NCBI GenBank assembly: GCA_028688235.1
Contig: JAQTYP010000153.1
Span: forward strand, 1-7,652
Source: Methylomonas sp.
GTDB taxonomy: Bacteria > Pseudomonadota > Gammaproteobacteria > Methylococcales > Methylomonadaceae
Direction of reading: 5' to 3'
DNA: 7,652 bases
A model generated the notes under the pieces. The model had not been told where the DNA came from. It did not search any database and worked only from the letters and a program-made list of their open reading frames with translations. Both the position numbers and the translations under genes were made by a program. This document shows positions 7,410-7,652 of this stretch, piece by piece. The number at the start of each line of letters is the position of its first letter. Position 1 is the stretch's first letter.

Positions 7410-7438
7410 CCGTTTGGCATATGAAATGCTCCGTTTGG
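7410..7438 (+). repeat. Direct repeat CCGTTTGG, two copies 21 bp apart
   Basis: Identical 8-mers lie at 7410-7417 and 7431-7438, a period of 21 bp or about two helical turns. The first overlaps the -24 side of the candidate sigma-54 promoter and the second follows its -12 element. It may be a regulator's paired site or chance. Confidence 0.5.
7415..7430 (+). promoter_or_regulatory. Candidate sigma-54 (RpoN) promoter core
   Basis: TGGCATATGAAATGCT matches the sigma-54 consensus TGGCACG-N4-TTGCW at the critical GG and GC and keeps their spacing. It differs at the CG after TGGCA and at the first T of TTGC. It would read rightward, starting near 7442 and leaving a leader of about 165 bases before the ATG at 7609. 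No activator gene or proven enhancer site is visible. Confidence 0.4.
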
Positions 7439-7489
7439 GATAGGTTCTTGGGTAGCCGTATTCCTTAGCTTAGCTTTAACATATCGCTC

Positions 7490-7522
7490 AGGTTATACGG
7501 GTGTTTACCTGTTTAATAACCT
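7490..7522 (+). promoter_or_regulatory. Nested inverted repeat in the leader of the exported-protein gene
   Basis: AGGTTAT (7490-7496) pairs with ATAACCT (7516-7522). Inside, CGGGT (7498-7502) can pair with ACCTG (7507-7511) across loop GTTT, with one G-U. The outer arm runs into TTT. This could be a weak attenuator or a leader hairpin on the rightward transcript; the outer stem is AT-rich and the T-run short. Confidence 0.35.
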
Positions 7523-7596
7523 TTTGATTCGATTCTATATTTGCTGTGGGGGACGAATTGGATTCAATCAGTGAATTTTTAACTGAAAATAATTAT

Positions 7597-7601
7597 AAGG
7601 A
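7597..7601 (+). promoter_or_regulatory. Ribosome-binding site selecting the ATG at 7609
   Basis: AAGGA lies seven bases before ATG 7609. Another ATG at 7604 is followed after one codon by TGA, so it cannot be the start of the main gene. Confidence 0.8.
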
Positions 7602-7608
7602 AAATGTC

Positions 7609-7652
7609 ATGAAAAAAATCTTGTTTGTCGCTTCCAGTCTTTTAATTGCCGG
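7609..7652 (+). CDS. N-terminus of an exported protein of unknown function (3' end outside window)
   Basis: Fourteen complete codons are present, reading MKKILFVASSLLIA and continuing to a probable glycine. A two-lysine start followed by an uninterrupted hydrophobic stretch is the beginning of a Sec-type signal peptide, so the product is probably periplasmic, outer-membrane or secreted. A good AAGGA ribosome-binding site precedes the ATG. Nothing in the visible part identifies the family. Confidence 0.75.
   Translation, partial: MKKILFVASSLLIA

Larger units (their letters stand above)
7265..7608. other. Divergent intergenic/regulatory region
   Basis: This stretch of about 340 bases separates the FliK-like gene (leftward) from a partial exported-protein gene (rightward), so it should hold promoters for both. 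No open frame looks like a real gene. I see a sigma-54-type core at 7415-7430, a CCGTTTGG pair 21 bp apart, a nested inverted repeat at 7490-7522 and a weak FNR-like site at 7524-7537. I found no convincing sigma-70 or sigma-28 promoter for the leftward operon. Confidence 0.7.

Overview
The window looks like chromosomal DNA of a gammaproteobacterium. The FNR homologue, class I fructose-1,6-bisphosphatase and FliK-type protein all have gammaproteobacterial character, and the combination recalls methanotrophs (Methylococcales). That last placement is inference from gene style only. No rRNA, tRNA, CRISPR array, insertion sequence or phage gene was seen.

Left block, plus strand (1-3007): the 3' part of a gene for a membrane-anchored protein with a HlyD-like lipoyl/coiled-coil periplasmic module. 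It overlaps a gene for an unusually short SecA-like ATPase of about 666 residues. The first protein is probably the C-terminal half of an M50 (site-2 protease-like) peptidase/adaptor fusion whose N-terminus lies outside the window. The overlap suggests that a membrane adaptor and a cytosolic translocase motor are made together, possibly as an uncharacterised export machine. This is the most interesting part of the window.

Middle (3008-3204): a convergent intergenic region with two inverted repeats; the better one is a perfect 8-bp stem that may end transcription from one or both sides.

Right block, minus strand, in transcription order from 7264 down to 3205: a FliK-like protein with three tandem 25-residue repeats, a nitroreductase-family flavoprotein, class I fructose-1,6-bisphosphatase (fbp), and an FNR-type oxygen-sensing regulator with all four Fe-S cysteines. 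Gaps are 14, 21 and 5 bases, so they probably form one operon. It mixes a flagellar/type III-type protein, redox metabolism, gluconeogenic or RuMP/Calvin-type sugar phosphate metabolism, and oxygen-responsive control.

Right end (7265-7652): a divergent intergenic region of about 340 bases. It holds a good match to a sigma-54 promoter core, two copies of an 8-mer 21 bp apart, a nested inverted repeat and a weak FNR-like site. It leads into the first 14 codons of a plus-strand gene with a signal-peptide-like N-terminus.
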